The notes below the pieces were generated by a model. The model was not told where the DNA came from. It did no database searches and saw only the letters and a list, made by a program, of their open reading frames with translations. This document shows, piece by piece, positions 13,662-26,225 of a stretch of DNA of 64,000 nucleotides (its first letter is position 1; each line of letters opens with the position of its first letter). Source of the stretch: Rhopalosiphum padi. Lineage: Eukaryota > Arthropoda > Insecta > Hemiptera > Aphididae. A program made the position numbers and the translations under genes. The stretch lies in the NCBI RefSeq assembly GCF_020882245.1, contig NC_083598.1:73723714-73787713 (forward strand), in the 5' to 3' direction.

Positions 13662-14163
13662 ATACAAGGTCAAATATATCATTTGCATGGTTCAATGGTG
13701 CCAACACCAGATGAACCGCATCAATTTCTGCAAATATATTTCATTTCGTCGATGGTGGATCAGCTGAACGTGCGGTGCAATATACAGGGAGCACAACAGT
13801 TAAAGAGACGAATTATTGAACAGTTGCAAGCATTTTTTCACGCTAATAATGCTGTGGTTAATATGTTCAAAACAGCATTGGAACGAATGCCATCGGATAC
13901 GCACAAATTTGTCATAAGAGCGGATTGTACTCCGACAGGTGAACATGTGCGAAGATTCAATGCACCCACCGTTAATGATGTTGCTGCAATTATTGTTGGC
14001 GATCCAACTAAATCACGAGACATTGTCGTTCAGCGAAGAAGCAATATCATGCATCGTGTAAACGAGACACATCGTTTGTACGATGCGTTACAATATCCAA
14101 TCATTTATTGGCAAGGGCAAGACGGATACGACATCACGTTGAAGATGGTCGATCCAATTACAG

Positions 14164-14244
14164 GTACAATATTCACACACTAATTATTTCCATTATTACT
14201 TTTATTGGTTTCCATTAACAATTCATTTAATTTTGCATTTTCAG
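14164..14244 (+). other. Intron 2 of the Helitron RepHel gene
   Basis: An 81-bp interval bounded by ACAG|GTACAA and ATTTTCAG. Splicing joins DPIT-G to VSTNNKNLSAMNYYAYR, which fits the usual Helitron sequence across this point. The intron contains a TAA stop. Confidence 0.75.
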
Positions 14245-17200
14245 GAGTATCAACGAATAATAAAAATCTAAGCGCAATGAATTACTATGCGTATCGTATG
14301 ATGATTCGTACACATGAGGAGAATGTCATTCTGAAGTGCGGTCGGCTATTCCAGCAATTCGCTGTTGACATGTATGTCAAAGTCGAGACCGAACGTTTAG
14401 CGTTCATCAGATTCAATCAGCCAAAGCTACGATCTGAGGACTATATACACTTGCGTGATGCTATTCATTCAGATGGTGATGTTCAGAATATTGGACGACT
14501 GACGATTCTCCCATCAACTTATATCGGAAGCCCACGCCACATGCACGAATACGCTCAAGACGCTATGACGTACGTGCGAAATTATGGAACTCCGGATTTA
14601 TTTATTACGGTCACATGCAATCCGAAGTGGACGGAAATTGAACGCGAGTTGGAACCGGGTCAAAAACCGCAAGATCGCCATGACATAATCGCCAGAGTAT
14701 TTCAGCAAAAACTCAAGGTTATGATGGATGTGCTTACTAAGTATCGAGTTTTTGGTGACACACGTTGTTATATGTACTCGGTGGAATGGCAGAAGCGTGG
14801 ACTACCGCATGCTCATATCCTAATTTGGTTGCTGAACAAATTACATTCAAATGAAGTGGATGACATCATATCAGTTGAAATTCCTGATCCAGTCACTGAT
14901 CCCCGTCTACACGACATTGTGACGACACAGATGGTGCATGGACCGTGCGGTGCATTAAATCCATTATCGCCTTGCATGGCTGATGGAAAGTGCACAAAAC
15001 GATATCCGCGACCGTTAGTTGCTGAAACAGTCACAGGGAACGATGGATATCCAGTTTATCGTCGGCGTTCAAAAGAAGATAACGGTCGAACTATCAAAGT
15101 TAAAGTTCAAAATCAAGAGATTGAGATCGGAAATGAATTCATTGTACCATATTGCCCGCTGCTATCACGAATTTTCGAAACACATGCAAACGTTGAGAGT
15201 TGTCATTCGGCCAAATCAATCAAATATTTGTGCAAGTACGTCACAAAAGGCAGCGACATGGCTGTGTTTGGTATTGCGTCGGAAAATGTGAATGACGAAA
15301 TCAGCAACTTCCAAATGGGCAGATACGTCAGTACTAATGAAGCACTGTGGCGATTATTGTCATTTCAAATTCATGAAAGATATCCCACAGTTGTACATTT
15401 AGCAGTGCATTTGGAAAATGGCCAAAGAGTTTACTTCACTGAGGCTAATGCGGCACAACGAGCTGAGAGACCACCATCGACAACATTGACTAGCTTCTTT
15501 GCAATGTGTGAAGCAGATCCATTCGCAGCGACGCTGATGTACGTTGAAATGCCCAAGTATTACACTTGGAATCAATCAACAAAGAAATTCCAACGTCGCA
15601 AACAAGGAACCCCAGTTCCAGACTGGCCACAGGTGTTTTCAACTGATGCACTAGGTCGTATGTACACTGTTCATCCTAGAAACGATGAATGTTTTTATTT
15701 GCGACTGCTGTTAGTAAATGTACGTGGACCGAAATCATTTGCGCATTTGAAAACTGTGAATGGCCACCAATGCCAAACATATCGAGAAGCATGTCAACTA
15801 TTGGGTTTGCTGGAGAACGATTCTCATTGGGATTTAACACTTGCAGATTCAGTTGTTTCATCAAATGCGTACCAAATACGAACGCTGTTCGCAATTATCA
15901 TCACCACATGTTTTCCTTCACAACCAATTCAGTTATGGAACAAATACAAAGACGCCATATGTGAAGATATCTTGCATCGCTTGCGTATTCAAACGAATAA
16001 TCCTGACATCCAAATAACCGATGAAATCTACAATGAAGGATTGATTCTGATTGAGGATCAATGCTTGACTATTGCAAACAAGCTATTGATTGAAGTAGGA
16101 ATGATTGCGCCAAATCGATCGATGCACGATGCATTCAACCAAGAATTAAATCGAGAGCTGCAATACAATGTTGATACATTGCAGGAATTCGTTAGAAATA
16201 ATGTTCCGTTGCTGAATGAACAGCAAAAACAAGTATACAAAACATTAATGCAAGCGGTGGACAATAATACTGGTGGTCTATTCTTCCTGGATGCACCTGG
16301 AGGAACAGGGAAAACATTTGTCATTTCATTGATTTTGGCCACTATTCGATCAAGATGTGACATAGCTTTGGCGTTAGCATCATCTGGAATTGCGGCGACT
16401 CTTCTAGATGGCGGTCGTACTGCACATTCTGCGCTTAAGTTGCCACTCAATTTAAACACAATTGATACTCCAACGTGCAATATTTCCCGATCCAGTGCAA
16501 TTGGAAAATTGTTAATGCAATGCAAGCTCATTGTTTGGGATGAGTGAACAATGGCACATAAGAAATCACTTGAAGCACTTAACTTCACACTGAAGGATCT
16601 TCGGAGAAATAACAACATCTTTGGCGGCTTGATGATATTGTTGGCAGGCGATTTCAGGCAGACGTTGCCAGTAGTTCCCCGTGGAACGCCTGCAGATGAA
16701 TTGAATGCTTGCCTAAAGGCATCACCTTTATGGAATAACGTAAAAACATTATCGCTAACCACTAATATGAGAGTTCAACTTCAAAATGATCAAAGTGCTG
16801 CACAATTTTCCAAACAATTGTTAGATCTTGGAAATGGAAAAGTCCCAGTTGATGCGACATCTGGATTAATTACTCTTACCAACGACTTTTGCCGATTTGT
16901 AGACACTCAATTAGTTCTTATTGAAAATGTTTTCCCAAACATTAGTGAGAATTATAAGAATTATGCTTGGTTAAGTCAACGAGCAATTCTTGCAGCAAAG
17001 AATAATGATGTCCACGCACTGAATTTCACCATTCAATCAAAAATTGCTGGCGATTTGGTGACATACAAATCCGTTGATTCAATAACAAATCCCGATGATG
17101 TAGTAAATTATCCAACGGAGTTTTTGAACTCTCTGGAGATACCAGGATTTCCACCACATAACTTGCAACTGAAAGTTGGTACAGTTATTTTGATACTGCG

Positions 17201-17643
17201 TAATTTGAATCCACCGCGACTTTGCAACGGTACTCGACTTTCGGTAAAGAGACTTATGCCGAATTTAATTGAGGCAACCATTATTAACGGAAAGTACGCA
17301 GGTGAAAATGTATGTATTCCTCGAATACCAATGATTCCGACTGATCTTCCGTTTGACTTCAAACGATTGCAATTCCCAGTTCGCCTTGCGTTCGCAATGA
17401 CAATTAATAAGTCGCAAGGCCAATCGCTTAGTGTTTGCGGGATAAATTTGGAAAATCATTGTTTTTCACATGGACAGTTATACGTTGCGTGTTCACGAGT
17501 TGGGAAACCATCCGCTTTGTTTGTGTTAACGTCAGACCAAAAAACAAAAAATGTGGTTTACCAAAGAGCACTACAATGAAACAATTAAATAACACTTCAT
17601 TTTAGTAGGTAATTGAAATGAATTTATTACTGTTGTGAAATGA

Positions 17644-17649
17644 AATAAA
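17644..17649 (+). terminator. Polyadenylation signal of the Helitron gene
   Basis: AATAAA lies 65 bp after the RepHel stop codon and is followed by A- and T-rich sequence inside the element. Confidence 0.5.
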
Positions 17650-17738
17650 TATTTTCCTTTTCAAATATATAACAAAAAAAAATTTTTTTTCTTTATCTTT
17701 TAATCACCAAACGAAATGTTACATAAAACGAATCTGGT

Positions 17739-17767
17739 GGCGAAACGGAGTTCGCCGGGTCTGCTAG
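17739..17767 (+). terminator. Helitron 3' hairpin and CTAG terminus
   Basis: GGCGAA at 17739-17744 pairs with TTCGCC at 17751-17756 around a 6-nt loop. The element ends 11 bases later at CTAG. This is the classic Helitron transposition terminator, and the following host base is T. Confidence 0.88.
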
Positions 17768-19245
17768 TATAATATATAAGTGGACATATTATTGACACAT
17801 TCTTCAACTTTCAATTTTCTATCGAAGTCAATACGTTAAATAAAGAAGATAAAGAAAATTGTTTTTTTTTTTTTTTTGAATTGTGTAAATGTTCTTATAC
17901 AATATTTTATTCCAGGTGTTGGAAAAATAATAAAATATTGAAATAGGGACTTTGTTCGCACACCACATAACATAGAATTAATCATATTTAAACACGTATA
18001 TAGGTACAAATTGGTATGTATATATGTTATAAACTTATATAATAACATTATATTACTATAAGCCGTTATAGGTGTTTACTGTCTAGGTCTTCCATTTGGT
18101 CTTATACAAAATGTAATAAATAAGCTTACTTTCTACATAAGAGCTTTTCTCTAGTTTTGTTTAAAATGTTCATTAAAATATTATTGCATTATTAAAATGT
18201 ACAATTATTTTGATGTTTTATAACTGAGTTGTAGTATCAATAACAAGTTATTTGCTAGTTAATTGTGATAATATTTTAATAAAAATTGCACCTTATTCAA
18301 TTTGAAAATAAACATAAGTTGAATTATAGAAAAAAGTTAATGACAAGTAATTGAGATATATCATTAATCCTAATGGCTAGGTACGAGTTAAATCGTAAAC
18401 AAAAAAATTAATTTTATTTGGTGAAAGTATTTTTTTTAAAGAGTATCGTCTTAAAAATAAATGTGTTTAATTTTTATAATAATATTTAAAAATGATATAA
18501 TAATATTACCTATAAGTTGAAGACGTTGAACAAAACATCAATGTTATATTTTAATATATGAATTTATTTTGACTATACTTGCAAAAATATTAAACTACAA
18601 GATGAAATAACAAAATATAGTCGTGTTCTATTTAACGTAAGGTACTTAAATGATAGATACTAATATGTTAATTTAAAGTAATAATCAATACAAAAATTAT
18701 ATTCAAAGTTTGGTCTCGTGTGTTTTTTATTTAATTTTCTAATTTTTACAATTATTGTTGTATAACTTTTATAAAGATATATTTGTAAAATCGCATTGTG
18801 TAAATTATGTTTGTAAATTACTAAATGTTTACAAGGATTTTGTTGATTAAGTTTTAACCAAGTCAGACTTCTCAAGTTTAATATTTTAATACGGTATAAT
18901 TAAAAATGACTCGAGCAATAATTTAAATCATAATATAACCGACGGACAAAACTGATTTCGACCAAAGTAAGTTTCTACGCAACACAATAATATGATGTGA
19001 AAGTGACGATATGTATGTATTATATAGGATCAGAGTCATTGAAAATTGTATCTCTATAATATATTATATATATTAATGAATAACAACTTGCAAGATGCAA
19101 CCATAGCACTTATTTATAAGGTATCAATTATGTAGTTATTAGTCGGCGATTATATTATTGATCTATTAACTTTTAAACTCAATATTGTTCAATAATATAA
19201 AATTATTTATAGGAACGATACATTGGCTTTTAAATAAATTATCAC
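17768..19245. other. AT-rich non-coding stretch after the Helitron
   Basis: Low-complexity AT-rich DNA with a T-run near 17861-17877. No gene, tRNA or clear element ends are visible. Confidence 0.4.
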
Positions 19246-20340
19246 CACCCCACTAAACCAAAAATAATGGTGCAGCAGCCCAGCAGCGAAAGCACTGTTC
19301 GCTTCACCCGCGTGCACGACAATAAAACTCTCAAAGCTTAACCATGGTATTCTCGGCCAACTGCGCGTTTATGTTAAACCACGGTCATGGTCATTCTGTA
19401 TATTATAATATCATCATTGTACACGGCCCAGCATTTGACGCGTGTGGTTTGCCGTGTATACATATATTGCGCCGTAAGTGCGAAATTTAATTAAAACCTG
19501 TGCACGCTAGAGACTTTATTGTAATAATAATAATAATAATAATAATAATATTTATAATATGTATAATAATTATTAATAATATACAAAAACAAAAGGCGAG
19601 CGCGCGTCTCCCGGAAAAGTTTTCGTCCACATTATGCTACACGTAATACATACGTATGCGCCGCACTCACTATAATATAATACTCGTGCATTATACGACG
19701 CGCGTTTTCTCCGAGCAAATTTATAGTCTGTTTATCGGGTGTAACAGCTCTAAACCGCCTCGTGTAGTGGCGCGTCGGTGTGTGTGCGTATATGTGGCGC
19801 GAGTGTGCGCGAGTGATACACAGAAAGGGCCGGCCGTGGCTGGGTGATGAGGCAAATTGAATTTTGCGTATAGCGCTTGGGATTTTGTCAATATACCAAC
19901 GCGCCGCGTCACATCGTCCCCCATATAATATAATATTATAGAAGTAATACAATTATAAAATATATACACGCGTATATATACATATATAATACGTGTACAA
20001 GTCGTACCACTTGAATCAGGAGCAGACGAGCACATTATTATACGACCAGGCGACCCGGCAGGTATTATATATATATAATACACACACACACACATATATA
20101 TATCACTAAATAATAATATTATTATACTCAAACTGCGACTGTGAACCACCGCCCTCTTGCCAGACCTGACCCCGATCCATCCACTGACAACGTCGTGATA
20201 GCGTGTCAAACCGTGATTTCCATTTTTCTCGACATCCGCTTTGGACTTGTCGCGAACACATATCAACCAGACGCGTATATGATATGTATATATTATATTA
20301 TATTATATTGACGGGGTGATTCATATAACTTACTCACTCC
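19246..20340. promoter_or_regulatory. GC-richer island with microsatellites
   Basis: CpG-containing sequence with a TAA run at 19522-19550, TA/CA runs near 20060-20105 and G/C-rich blocks at 19590-19860. A 24-codon open frame (19267-19341) begins with a plausible ATG and reads MVQQPSSESTVRFTRVHDNK before a stop; nothing supports its translation. Longer overlapping frames on both strands look compositional. It may be an enhancer or an alternative promoter of an unseen gene. Confidence 0.22.
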
Positions 20341-23300
20341 CTCCCCCACACTATCATTTAAATACTTAATAATGAATTTATTTAAATTCTGAATTATAGA
20401 TACCGTGATTTTGGAAATTTAGATTTTTATACCGTTCGAAGAGTGTTCAACGTTTTTTTTTTTTAATGAGAAACACGGCATTATTAAGCAGACATTTTTT
20501 TTTTAAATGTAGTGCAAAATTTTGAACCGATAGTTTTGAATAATATAACTTTTTGTACTAAGAAGTACCGATTAAGAATTATTAATCATTGATATTAATT
20601 TTGAATCAAGTATAAAATATATGCAATATTTATAGGCTAATGCCTACTAATAATTATACTCAATTTTTACAGTTTATAAAATGCTAATATATTAATATAA
20701 ATTACTGAATAATTTTTAAATCTTAATTTCTTTCATGTATATTTAAACCTATTATAATAGATATAAAGTTAAAGAATTCGGAAACTAAACTTTCGAATTT
20801 CGATTAAGATGTGTATAAGTTAAAAATTATAATCTGCTTTATAATTTATAGTAAAAAGAACGTTTCACTGGTTTTTATTTAAAAAAGAATCTTGTATCGA
20901 TACCGCAACACAGAACACGTCATTTTAAATGGCATAAACTAACCAAAGTATTTTAAAATATGATCTTAAATATACTTAAAACTTAAACTAAAAATCAGAA
21001 TCTGAAAAATGAGGGTGAGCATGTTTGATGAATCATTATCATGTATTCATACTTAAGTATAAATTTAGATTTACTGTTTACGTGTACGTTTTTACATGGG
21101 TAGTTTATGTTTATACAATGTATTTAGTACTTAATAAATAAATATAGCATCGATTATAGGTACATGATATTTATAATATTAAACGATATAAATATAATAA
21201 TATTATATTTCAAGTATCGTGCAAGTATTTTATACATATTATATATTTAACATTGGCGTACAAGGGTTTTATTAAAGGATGGAGAGACAGCGGGTGTTAA
21301 TTTTTTTAATTATTATACGGTATTAAACTATTAAGTATACTTAACATCAAACATCATAAAATTTATAATTTATATTTTATATATTATATCATAATAAAAT
21401 AAACATGCACATAACTTGTAAAATATATATTATACATTTACAATTTGTATTTTACCAAGTTCTAATATTATTCTTCGAATGACTGACAGACTGAATAATT
21501 CGTTCGCGGTAAAGGCTATTTTTTATTTATTAATATCTACCAAAGCTAATCTGTAACATTTATGTATGGTTGCAGTTTATTTAAGTTTGTAAAAGGAAAA
21601 AGGAAATCAAAAACATTTATAGTTTATCAAAATGGAATTTTTCGAAATGGAAATTAATTTAATTTAAAATTTATTTAGTATCTAGATAAGTATTTTATGT
21701 CTCTTGGGTACTGGGTAGTTGGGTGCTTAACATCTTCACATTTAAGATTTACAATATATTGGATCAAACAAATAAAAGCTGTACGCCATTCAACTAAAAT
21801 TGAAAAAACATCGATCCGTGATGGTAGTATATTCGTAAACTCGATCGGGACGCATAACATTATCGACGCAAAAAGTGCTTGCTAGGAACGTCTCGCCAAA
21901 CGTCAATTACGTTTTCTCTGTAAGTTTTCTATTTATAAACTAGATTTTCCCAAACACGGGTTTTTCGTAAATTGCGTGATGGTATTTGGTTATTTTCTAT
22001 GGAACAAAATGAGAAGTTTCTTAATATCGTGCACCGCGCACGACAGTGATAATAAATTATTATCAATAATATACTAATATTCATAACAGATTTATTACAG
22101 CGTAATAATAATACGCTCTTTTTTATTTTATTGTTATCTCTAATATATAACTATTTGCTAAACATTTGAGTGACATAAAATATGATTGGGGATTCTGCAG
22201 TTTTCGTTTTAGTAGCAAATTTATCAAGTTCAAGACAAATTCTGCGAATCAAACAAAATATCTGATTTTACAATTTTTTAAAGAGTTCAGCTTAAACTTT
22301 CGATTGTATTTGATATACAGGTATTATAAAATAATAATTGAATTTAAATGATTTTATTATGATATTTATTTTTAAATATTAAAACCCACCAATTAAAATG
22401 TGATAATTGCTTTACAATTAAATATGATAAATAAACATTTTATAGTTTTATACATTAACATAGAATTGGATAAGGTTGCTTTTAAAATGCCACAAACCTT
22501 CGATTAATTACTTCGGAATTTATATTAAAATGCGTTAATGTACTACAGCCACAGTGGAAGTTCTGTGTTCAAAATTTACCACAATATTTATAGCGCACAA
22601 TATGTGATTAGTAGTAGTCGGTCCCGATATTTGTTTTTTAGAATTACTAAAATGCATGCGTCCTCATTACTCCAGTTACAGTTTCCTGGAAGATTTAAAG
22701 TTTAAAATTATGTATACCCGTCATTAACATAAACGCCAAATGGTATTTTTATTTTTATTTGATTCATGTTGCATAGGAATATAAAATAATGTTGTTTAAT
22801 TGTATTGAAACATATTATTTTGTTTGTAAATTATTATTCAATATTAATACATTCATTATTAATGTTAAAAGAGAATTAAATCAGTTAAAATTTTCTAAAT
22901 AATATTCACTTTACTATAACATACATATTTTGTAATTATTCCTAAAGTATTTATTGGATTACCTAAACCTTTGGAAAATACCAAACTATATATAACTGGT
23001 AAAGTAAACACAATTTGTTGGGATAGTTTATAGAGATGCATTGCAAAATTCAAGTTTATATTTTTAGTCCTTTTGTATATATTGATATATCTGTATTAAA
23101 GGAATTTAACAGTCATAATTTATAAGTACATTTACAAACATTATTAAGTTATACTGTTTTAGTTTTATTATAATATTTTACTTTTCGTAGACATATAATA
23201 ATTGCTGATTCACTGACTTTATTTTTATCAAATATTTTTATTCACTAACAGGTTTTTTACTTAAGTAAATTTAATATTATTTTTTTTTTTAAATTATCAC

Positions 23301-25750
23301 CTACATTTAAATATGCTCAGTTCAAAATAATTTTCAATATTTTAATAATTTAAAAAAATATACCTAGTGCTTACATAATATAGTATATTTTAATAAAGTC
23401 ACAAAACCCCAAAAATGTTCAAGCTCTTTTTAAATTTATTTTAAAAAGCAAAGATATAAATCGCTTTCAGATTGAAAATTACAATGTGGCTCTGACATAC
23501 CTATCCTAAAGTGAACTTATTGAAATACAATCCTGTAAAATTAATTCCAAGTTAGACTATTGGAATTAAATAGAGCATAACCATGAAATTACTACCGGAA
23601 ATAGTTTTAGATTGTGAGTGAAACTTGGAAACTATTATTGATTTAATATGTACTTCATTTTAGTTAATATTATCTTCTATCATTTTTTTTATTTTAGTAC
23701 TACTGAGTGCTTCAAAACGTTTATGAAACAGAATATATTGCTTTAGATTTGTAGGTATTTATTTGGTTTTTCATATAGGTACCTTTTGGTATTTATAACT
23801 AGACAGCATCTTCAGTATAAGAAAAACTAATAAAATATTGAGAAGATTTTTTAATAAAAACGAGAATGCTGTTAGTCGTAAATACTATTATTCAAAAATT
23901 TCTGTTGTATATAATAGCCAGCATTAACTATTAATTATTAATTAGATAATTACATTATCTTATATACTTATACATATTTAGTTACTCAAATTTGTATTTA
24001 TAGAGTATTCATATTGCGTAAAAATAGTATATTTTATTTTTTTTAGATACAATCCTAAAGATATACATTATTTATCTTATTTATTCAGTTATATTTATTA
24101 TAACTTTATAAATTAAGTTTTATCAGATATTTAGAAAGTAAAGTGAATTTTTGGATTTATTAAGTTATTATAAAGTAGAATTTATTATACTTTAAACATA
24201 ATTAAATAATATTAGTTTATATTGTGGTGAAAAAATTTATTTAATATTGATAAAAGAATTATAAATTAAAATAATATTATTTGCAATACAAGAAAAATAA
24301 ACTAAACTTAATAAATGATAAATGTAGTTGTCGGTTTTATTGGAAGTTTTATAATATTTTAATTTTGATGTTGTTTTTTTTTTTTTTTGGGGGGGGGGGG
24401 GGTTTGTATTATTGATTATTCTTATGTTATAAAAAGTATTGTTGTGTGCATCAACATTTTATTATTATTGTTTATTATAAATACCTCACTAAAAGACTGT
24501 TGGCTTTAAATTCGTTTAAAAAAGTAATACTAAAAATGAAATTGTTTAATAAAAAAAAATTGGATTTTTTGGAACTATAATATTACGATACTTGGATGTA
24601 CATGTGTAGCTCTATTTTTATGAAGTAGTTTATTATTTTTTGGCCAGGTATAATGTTATGGTTAAAAAGAAGGGTAAAACGTCATAAATAAGGATTATAC
24701 GAAGTCCTTGTTTGACCAGCAAGCAGCAAGCGTTATATACGGTAAATGTGTATATATAATATAAAAACCCCTGGGTCCGTTATAATCTGCTACGGAAAAA
24801 GGAAAATGGTTCTATCTGGAAAATACAACCGTATCTTAGACTTTTCATTTTTACCGCTAAAAAAAGATGAACTATTGCATTGTGGGACTTGAAATCCTGA
24901 TATATGGGTAATATAGGTTTACTGTTTAATCATTTCATGCACAAAGCAACTTAAAAACAAAAAAATAAAAATAAACTCGTAGCCTATAAAAAAATCAACT
25001 ACAAAAGAAAAAGGTGGATTTATTTTATTATTATTATTATTATCGCAAATTCGCACGGATTGTCTCAAGTGTTATTAACTATTTTAGATTATGAACAGAG
25101 CTTTGAAATTGTAATTAATTTATTAACATCAAAAATATATTATATTATATTTTCAATTGAAATATCCAAACGTGTTTAAAACCTTTCAAATCGTATATGT
25201 ACAATGCATCATATTTATTTCATCATTTGAAACAAAATTGTGTTTTACCTATTTAGGAAATAACAATTTAGCAAGAAAATAGCAAAATAATAATATTATA
25301 TATACATTTATTAAATCGAAATCCTTTTTACTCTTAGAGTACTATACTGAACATTTTATAATCTAACGTCGTATAGACTGAACACAATCAAATCCGCTTA
25401 AGTGACCTCGTCCAAATGCAATGAAATTAATCCTAAATAAGACTCGAAACGAGCATTGTGGTAAAACAATAGACTTACTAACACTTTTGAATTGTTCTTA
25501 TTTATCCGTTATTAATTTATACTTAATGACTATAATATGTCATTGGTATCTTTCTGTTTCAGATATCTAAACTAAATTGTATAAATTGAATTTCTACTTT
25601 ATAACTCGTCGGCGTTATTGAAAAGTTTTGTATTTTAAAAATGTATTATTGTGTTATAATAATGTGGAAGAATTAAACGGTAACAAAGATTTTTTCAAAT
25701 GTATGTATAATGTATAAAACATGGCTCTCAATGCATACCTAATAATAAAT
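20341..25750. other. Long AT-rich non-coding stretch
   Basis: About 5.4 kb without a supported gene. It holds a T15-G14 homopolymer junction at 24374-24402 and an A/T-dominated background. A slightly more balanced patch at 21700-21900 is open on both strands but has no family features. A 28-codon ATG frame at 24806-24892 follows a TATA-like stretch; I do not call it a gene. Confidence 0.4.
24374..24402 (+). repeat. T15-G14 homopolymer junction
   Basis: Fifteen T residues are followed directly by fourteen G residues. Such a tract is mutation-prone, can form G-quadruplex structure, and is error-prone for sequencing. Confidence 0.8.
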
Positions 25751-26225
25751 TACGGTTATGACCTTTTGTTAGGTGGTACGTCGTACACTTGTATAGTGCG
25801 ATGCGTTGCATGCGTGGTATTTAAAATATTCATTATGATTTAATTCTTCGATAAATGCAAACGATTCACTTGATTCGACCACGTTCTTTGTTGACGACGT
25901 TAGTTGTTTACCTGTTTTTCGAAAAAGCGAGCAAGTACAGTTCATGGGAACAATGACCATTTCTGGCTAATAATTCACACGTGGCGCAATTTATCGTTGG
26001 AACCCTGAGCACAATCACACACACATGCACGTTCAACAATCGAACGAGCACAAAATGGTCGGTCCGTAATTAAAGGGGTTTTCGATGAGGCGCAATGTTG
26101 GCGTGGGACGATTTTAGTCATTGTCCGTGTTAAGTGGCCCGATTAAGCTTCAGTGGCGAAGGACGTGTTATTTATGAACCTCCGAGAGATGCGCGACTTG
26201 CAAGTGAAATGCCTAAGGGAAGACA
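25751..26225. promoter_or_regulatory. GC-richer island, possible minus-strand first exon
   Basis: A balanced-composition island. On the minus strand an ATG at 25960 opens MVIVPMNCTCSLFRKT and meets a G|GTAAAC donor-like site about 49 nt later, while the frame itself continues to 25769. The upstream part (25960-26220) resembles a promoter region by composition only. Neither splice use nor homology is shown. Confidence 0.18.

Larger units (their letters stand above)
13051..17579 (+). pseudogene. Helitron Rep-helicase (RepHel), three exons, one premature stop
   Basis: The protein would nick and transfer element DNA (HUH-type Rep) and unwind it (Pif1-like SF1 helicase). Exons are 13051-13530, 13662-14163 and 14245-17579; junctions are phase 0 and phase 1, and the joined frame is 1438 codons, normal for the family. 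The N-terminus has a Cys cluster (C81, C84, C97, C98). Rep motif FITVTCNPKW is at residues 447-456, the HUH pair is His516 and His518 in GLPHAHILIW, and the catalytic tyrosines are Tyr655 and Tyr659 in KYLCKYVTKG. Helicase motifs are Walker A GGTGKT (Lys1017), Walker B WDE (Asp1093, Glu1094), LAGDFRQ from 1127, NKSQGQSL from 1382, and YVACSRVG near the end. Codon 1095 is TGA (16545-16547), where relatives usually have Cys; reading resumes in the same frame with TMAHKKS. The helicase is therefore cut unless read through. The rest is intact, implying recent loss. Confidence 0.9.
12426..17767 (+). mobile_element. Helitron rolling-circle transposon, near-complete, tandemly duplicated 5' end
   Basis: The element starts with TC (TCTATTATATAA) preceded by host A. 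It ends in CTAG at 17764-17767 followed by host T, matching the Helitron rule of insertion between A and T without target duplication. An 11-nt spacer separates CTAG from a 3' hairpin at 17739-17756. One protein with Rep and Pif1-type helicase domains fills most of the interior. Total length is 5342 bp, or 5064 bp counted from the second copy of the 5' terminus at 12704. The two identical 278-bp 5' copies and only one obvious inactivating change in the protein suggest recent activity. Transposition would be by rolling-circle replication in the nucleus; a related intact copy could supply the enzyme in trans. Confidence 0.92.

Noticed and set aside
16545..16547. TGA as a selenocysteine codon
   Set aside because: Nothing like a SECIS element was recognised and Helitron helicases are not known selenoproteins; a nonsense change is simpler.
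16058..16762. 234-codon frame on the minus strand inside the Helitron
   Set aside because: It is antisense to the conserved helicase domain; plus-strand motifs explain the sequence.
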